Shown: positions 61,290 to 64,000 of the stretch, in pieces
Layout of the letters: every line of letters starts with the position of its first letter
Position numbering within the stretch: the first letter of the stretch is position 1
Assembly (NCBI RefSeq): GCF_029167625.1
Contig: NZ_CP119146.1
Coordinates: 124,001-188,000 of the forward strand
Length of the DNA: 64,000 nt
Reading direction: 5' to 3'
DNA from: Streptomyces sp. AM 4-1-1
GTDB lineage: Bacteria; Actinomycetota; Actinomycetes; Streptomycetales; Streptomycetaceae
Position numbers and translations under genes: made by a program
Notes under the pieces: model-generated
The model's database searches: none
What the model was told of the DNA's origin: nothing
What the model saw: the letters and a program-made list of their open reading frames with translations, nothing else

Positions 61290-61456
61290 CCGCCGTGACC
61301 GCCCGCCACCCTGGAGACCGATGAACGCATGACCTGACAGGAGGCAGTCCCCCGTGGGCTGCCCCGCGGCAGCAAGCCCCGGTGTGTCCAGCACCTCGGC
61401 CCGCCCGCCGCACTCTGCCACCACCGGGCGAGTGTCCAGCCCGCCCGGTGAAGAAC

Positions 61457-61474
61457 CCGGTCCGAAGACCGGGC
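61457..61474 (+). terminator. Hairpin after fabG
   Basis: CCCGGT...ACCGGG, a 6-bp stem with a 6-base loop, is followed at 61480-61496 by a second small hairpin (CGCCC...GGGCG). The position fits termination of fabG; the evidence is weak. Confidence 0.3.
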
Positions 61475-61573
61475 AGCACCGCCCCTGCCAGGGCGGATCA
61501 CCTTGGTTCCCGAAGAACCCGGCCCCACCGAAGAGGGGCTCGCGCATGCCCGAAAGGAGGGCGTGCCCTGCCC

Positions 61574-62824
61574 ATGATGCAGCATGCCCACGCGCCGGTC
61601 CACGCAGCCGCCGCTCCGCCGTGCCCTCCGCGCGGACAAAACCGAATATCCCCGAACAGCCGATTCACCCCGGTCTGTGCGCACGCGGACCAGGAGATCG
61701 GCACCACTGCGTCCCGGCGCACCCGGCGCGGTGACTTCCTGCGCGCCGCCACCTGGGCCATCACCCAACGCCTGCACCCCAAGGCCGGTGACACCACGCT
61801 GCGCGTCGCACGCGACCTCGCCACCCGCCTGAACGCCGACGGGCACGTCGCCTACTGCCGCGACACCATGTGGCGCCGCCTCGGCATCAGCCGACGCACC
61901 CTCGAGCGGCACATCGCCGTCCTGCGCGAGCTCGGTCTCCTCGTCTGGACCGTCCACGGAAGCCGCACCAACACCCGTCCCGCCGGAAGCGGCGAATGGG
62001 CCGGCACCGCCACCATCTACGCCGCCGTCGTCCCGCCTGCCTGGGACGACGCCCTCGGCCACCGCGTCTCCGGCCACGGCTACCACGCCCGGCACATCGG
62101 ATTCACCGACCACGGACGCCAGATGGCCATCGCCGACGCCCGCCGACGCGCCCGCCCTGCCCACCGCCGCGATCGCCGTGACACCCCTTCCTGTAAGACC
62201 AACCCCCCACCTCCTAAAGCTGAGATGAAAGGGAAGAAGAACAACACCAGCGCGACCCGCGGCTCGCGGCCGCAACCCCGCCGCCGACACGAAGTACCCG
62301 AGCCCTACCGGGCCACTCCCGGCCAGGCCGCGCACGCCGTCTCGGTCGCCGCCTGGGTGCGCCCCAGGGTGCCCTGGACCCAGGGCGAGAGCCTGCGCCG
62401 CCTCGCCTTCGCCCTGCGGCCCTGGATCACCAGCGGCCTCTCCGCCGCCGACATCACCGCCGACCTTTCGGTCTGGCGCGTGCCCCGGCGGCCGGCCTCG
62501 CCGGCCAGCGTGATCATGGCCCGCTGGAACGAGACCGCCACCCAGGACGGGCCTGCCGCCCTCGACATCGGCGAGGACACGCCTTGCGGGGTTCCGCCCA
62601 ACGCGGCCTTCCTGGCGGCCATGGACGCAGTCCGCGCCCGCCTCACCAGCCTGTCGCCGCCCGTCGTGGCGGAGCCCGATCCCCCCGGCTTCGTCATCCG
62701 CGACCGGATTCTTGCCTCTTTCGCGGAGGCGGACCGGGCCCGCCGCGCGCGCACCGCCGAGCAGTGTTCCACCTTCGCCGAGTGGGAGGCCGTCTGCGAC
62801 GCCCGAGAGCGCGCCCTCGAATGA
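61574..62824 (+). CDS. Winged-helix protein of the plasmid replication-initiator type
   Basis: This 416-aa protein has a winged helix at about residues 75-125 (YCRDTMWRRLGISRRTLERH, IAVLRELGLLVW), then a basic linker with KMKGKKNN-like Lys, then a second helical region (SVAAWVRPRVPWTQGESLRR). Similar proteins occur on Streptomyces linear plasmids and integrative elements and are presumed replication-related or regulatory. AGGAGG lies 13 bases before the ATG. I cannot show an origin. Confidence 0.7.
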   Translation: MMQHAHAPVHAAAAPPCPPRGQNRISPNSRFTPVCAHADQEIGTTASRRTRRGDFLRAATWAITQRLHPKAGDTTLRVARDLATRLNADGHVAYCRDTMWRRLGISRRTLERHIAVLRELGLLVWTVHGSRTNTRPAGSGEWAGTATIYAAVVPPAWDDALGHRVSGHGYHARHIGFTDHGRQMAIADARRRARPAHRRDRRDTPSCKTNPPPPKAEMKGKKNNTSATRGSRPQPRRRHEVPEPYRATPGQAAHAVSVAAWVRPRVPWTQGESLRRLAFALRPWITSGLSAADITADLSVWRVPRRPASPASVIMARWNETATQDGPAALDIGEDTPCGVPPNAAFLAAMDAVRARLTSLSPPVVAEPDPPGFVIRDRILASFAEADRARRARTAEQCSTFAEWEAVCDARERALE

Positions 62825-62928
62825 CCCCGCGCCGGCCCAGGCCACGCACGTACGGCACGCACCAGGCCACGGCGCCGATGAGGAACCCGACCGCGAAGCT
62901 CTCCGACCGGAACACGGTGCCCCCTCCC

Positions 62929-63306
62929 TCAGGACGACTCGGCCGTCGGGGCGGCCTCGGTCACGGACTCCTCGACGGTCTCCCCCTGCGCCTTGCCTTC
63001 GGCGCCGCGCCGGCGCGTGCGGATGACCGCCCGCACCGACCGGAACAGGGCCCGGACCAGTCGCCACAGACCGACCGCGCCGCAACCCACCGCCGCGCCG
63101 CTGGTCCCCAGACGCGCGAAGGTCTCCAGCCAGCCGGGCCAGTGCAGGTAGCCCAGCGTCAGCGACGTGCCGATCAGGCTCAGGCTGAGCACCATCAGGA
63201 CGCTGCTGTGCCCGATCACCCCCCAGGTGCGCTTCAGTTCGTCGTAGGCCTCCGGATTCACCTCCCGCCACGGGACGCGCCGGCCGGTCTGCTCGTGCTC
63301 ACTCAT
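62929..63306 (-). CDS. Unknown two-span membrane protein
   Basis: This 125-aa protein has two hydrophobic segments (SSVLMVLSLSLIGTSLTLGY; LGTSGAAVGCGAVGLWRLVR) flanked by Arg-rich loops and an acidic C-terminus. It overlaps the stop of the upstream gene by 8 bp (ATGAGTGA), so the two are coupled. It is possibly part of a transfer apparatus, given its partner. Confidence 0.68.
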   Translation of the reverse strand: MSEHEQTGRRVPWREVNPEAYDELKRTWGVIGHSSVLMVLSLSLIGTSLTLGYLHWPGWLETFARLGTSGAAVGCGAVGLWRLVRALFRSVRAVIRTRRRGAEGKAQGETVEESVTEAAPTAESS

Positions 63307-64000
63307 CGCTCTCTCCGCTCCTTGCAGTCCGAGCTCCGTCGTCGTGGGCGCCGCCCAGCACCTCCCGGGCATGGCGCAGTCCTGCTTCCAACTCCTCCAG
63401 TTCCAGCCGTGCCTCGTCCAGCACGTGCCGGGGCAGCAGCCCTTCGGGCAGCGCGGGCCTGACGGGCGCGGCGGCAGCGCGGTCGTCGCGGATCGCCGAC
63501 TCCACCGCTTCCTCCTGCCGTTCGACCTCGACGGCCTGGTCGACCAGGAGCGCGAGCGACTGCGCGTATCCGAGGAGAAGGCCGCGGGCTTCCACGTCGT
63601 CCGCCGCCAGCGGCACCGGCCCGGCCGCGTCCCACACCAGCCGCGGCAGTACCGCCGCCACGCGCAGTAGTTCATAGCGCTCGCTGCGCTCGGCGAGCAT
63701 GCGCAAGCGCTGCTCGTCAGCCAGCAGCCGGAAGAAGACCGCCGCGTACGCCTCGCCCGTCTCGACCGCGCGCACGCGACGTCGGGTGAGGCGCCTGGTG
63801 GTCGCGGGCAGTCCGACGGCCGCGGCCACGCCGACCGCGCCGGCCGCGAGGAGACCGGTGGCCGCCGGCAGCAGGGAGGTCGCCGGGCCCAGAGCGGCGA
63901 AGGCGGTCGCGGTGAACAGCGCGGTCCGGCCGACCGGGAGAGGGCGGGGGAGGTCGAGGCCTCCGAGCGTCCAGATGCGCAGGGCAGCGCGACGCCCCCA
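63299..64000 (-). CDS. TcpE/SCO-type membrane protein, 5' end cut by window
   Basis: The frame is open to the right edge. The first residues read RRAALRIWTLGGLDLPRPLP, like the N-terminal motif of TcpE/conjugation membrane proteins, followed by two hydrophobic segments (ALFTATAFAALGPATSLL; LLAAGAVGVAAAVGLP) and a long helical cytoplasmic part (RRVRAVETGEAYAAVFFRLL). The C-terminus is Glu-rich. The transfer-system link is inference from the motif; the gene continues outside the window. Confidence 0.6.
   Translation of the reverse strand, partial: WGRRAALRIWTLGGLDLPRPLPVGRTALFTATAFAALGPATSLLPAATGLLAAGAVGVAAAVGLPATTRRLTRRRVRAVETGEAYAAVFFRLLADEQRLRMLAERSERYELLRVAAVLPRLVWDAAGPVPLAADDVEARGLLLGYAQSLALLVDQAVEVERQEEAVESAIRDDRAAAAPVRPALPEGLLPRHVLDEARLELEELEAGLRHAREVLGGAHDDGARTARSGESDE

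Noticed and set aside
61354..61734. Rightward 126-aa frame with AGGAGG upstream
   Set aside because: Pro/Arg/Ser-rich and overlaps the start of the winged-helix gene in another frame; no conserved-looking segment.

Overview
The window is about 70% GC, has actinobacterial codon use, and carries a GTPase conservon, an XRE/DUF397 pair, CYP154/CYP157-type P450s and a rare TTA codon. It is therefore almost certainly Streptomyces or a close relative. The gene mix (LanB, conservon, IS630, a DUF2637 protein, a TcpE-like fragment and a plasmid-type winged-helix protein) suggests accessory DNA: a chromosome arm or a large linear plasmid. I cannot tell which. All identifications come from reading motifs; no database was searched.

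Left part (1-6.2 kb): a phosphotransferase cut by the window edge, then a leftward series MFS exporter - HTH regulator - asparaginase (frameshifted) - PPC-domain protein - NUDIX hydrolase. The regulator/asparaginase/PPC trio occurs again, intact, at 26.4-29.4 kb. There it lies downstream of an anti-sigma-like ATPase and upstream of a second HTH/TPR regulator and a 2H phosphoesterase.

6.3-22.2 kb is the most striking block: a leftward, almost gapless series of about 18 genes, most overlapping by 1-4 bp. In transcription order it holds a 20-codon ORF, a Cys-containing protein, three small proteins, a full-length LanB-type dehydratase, a GH15 glycosidase, a small unknown, a complete conservon (cvnA-B-C-D), two P450s (the first lacking ExxR), a tandem-HTH LuxR-like protein, a GNAT, a resolvase-like protein and an NB-ARC/TPR protein. 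A 35-bp inverted repeat separates it from a divergent ATPase/aldo-keto reductase operon, which starts at 22.55 kb.

29-38 kb holds regulators (XRE/TPR, XRE-DUF5753 + DUF397), TrmO, GNAT and resolvase-like genes, a complete IS630-family element, a secreted SH3-like protein and a prepilin peptidase. Seven GGACTC hexamers at an exact 21-bp period lie just upstream of the XRE-DUF5753 gene. 38-43 kb holds small hypotheticals, an ATP-dependent ligase and a frameshifted membrane protein.

42.2-56.4 kb is a leftward Tad-type pilus operon: lipoprotein, secreted protein, CpaB, TadZ/CpaE, TadA, TadB, TadC, Flp pilin, three TadE/G-like pseudopilins, a 1273-aa protein with LysM repeats, a membrane segment and a SARP/BTAD region, a 27-aa ORF, and a DUF2637 membrane protein. 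The prepilin peptidase at 37.4 kb probably serves it. 56.8-64 kb holds a TPR-like protein, an MBL hydrolase, a MmyB-type regulator divergent from an IclR-like regulator and a FabG, a plasmid-type winged-helix protein, and a membrane pair cut by the right edge.

Three genes (asparaginase, ligase, membrane protein at 41.7 kb) carry apparent single-base frameshifts in G/C runs. These are either real decay or assembly indels.
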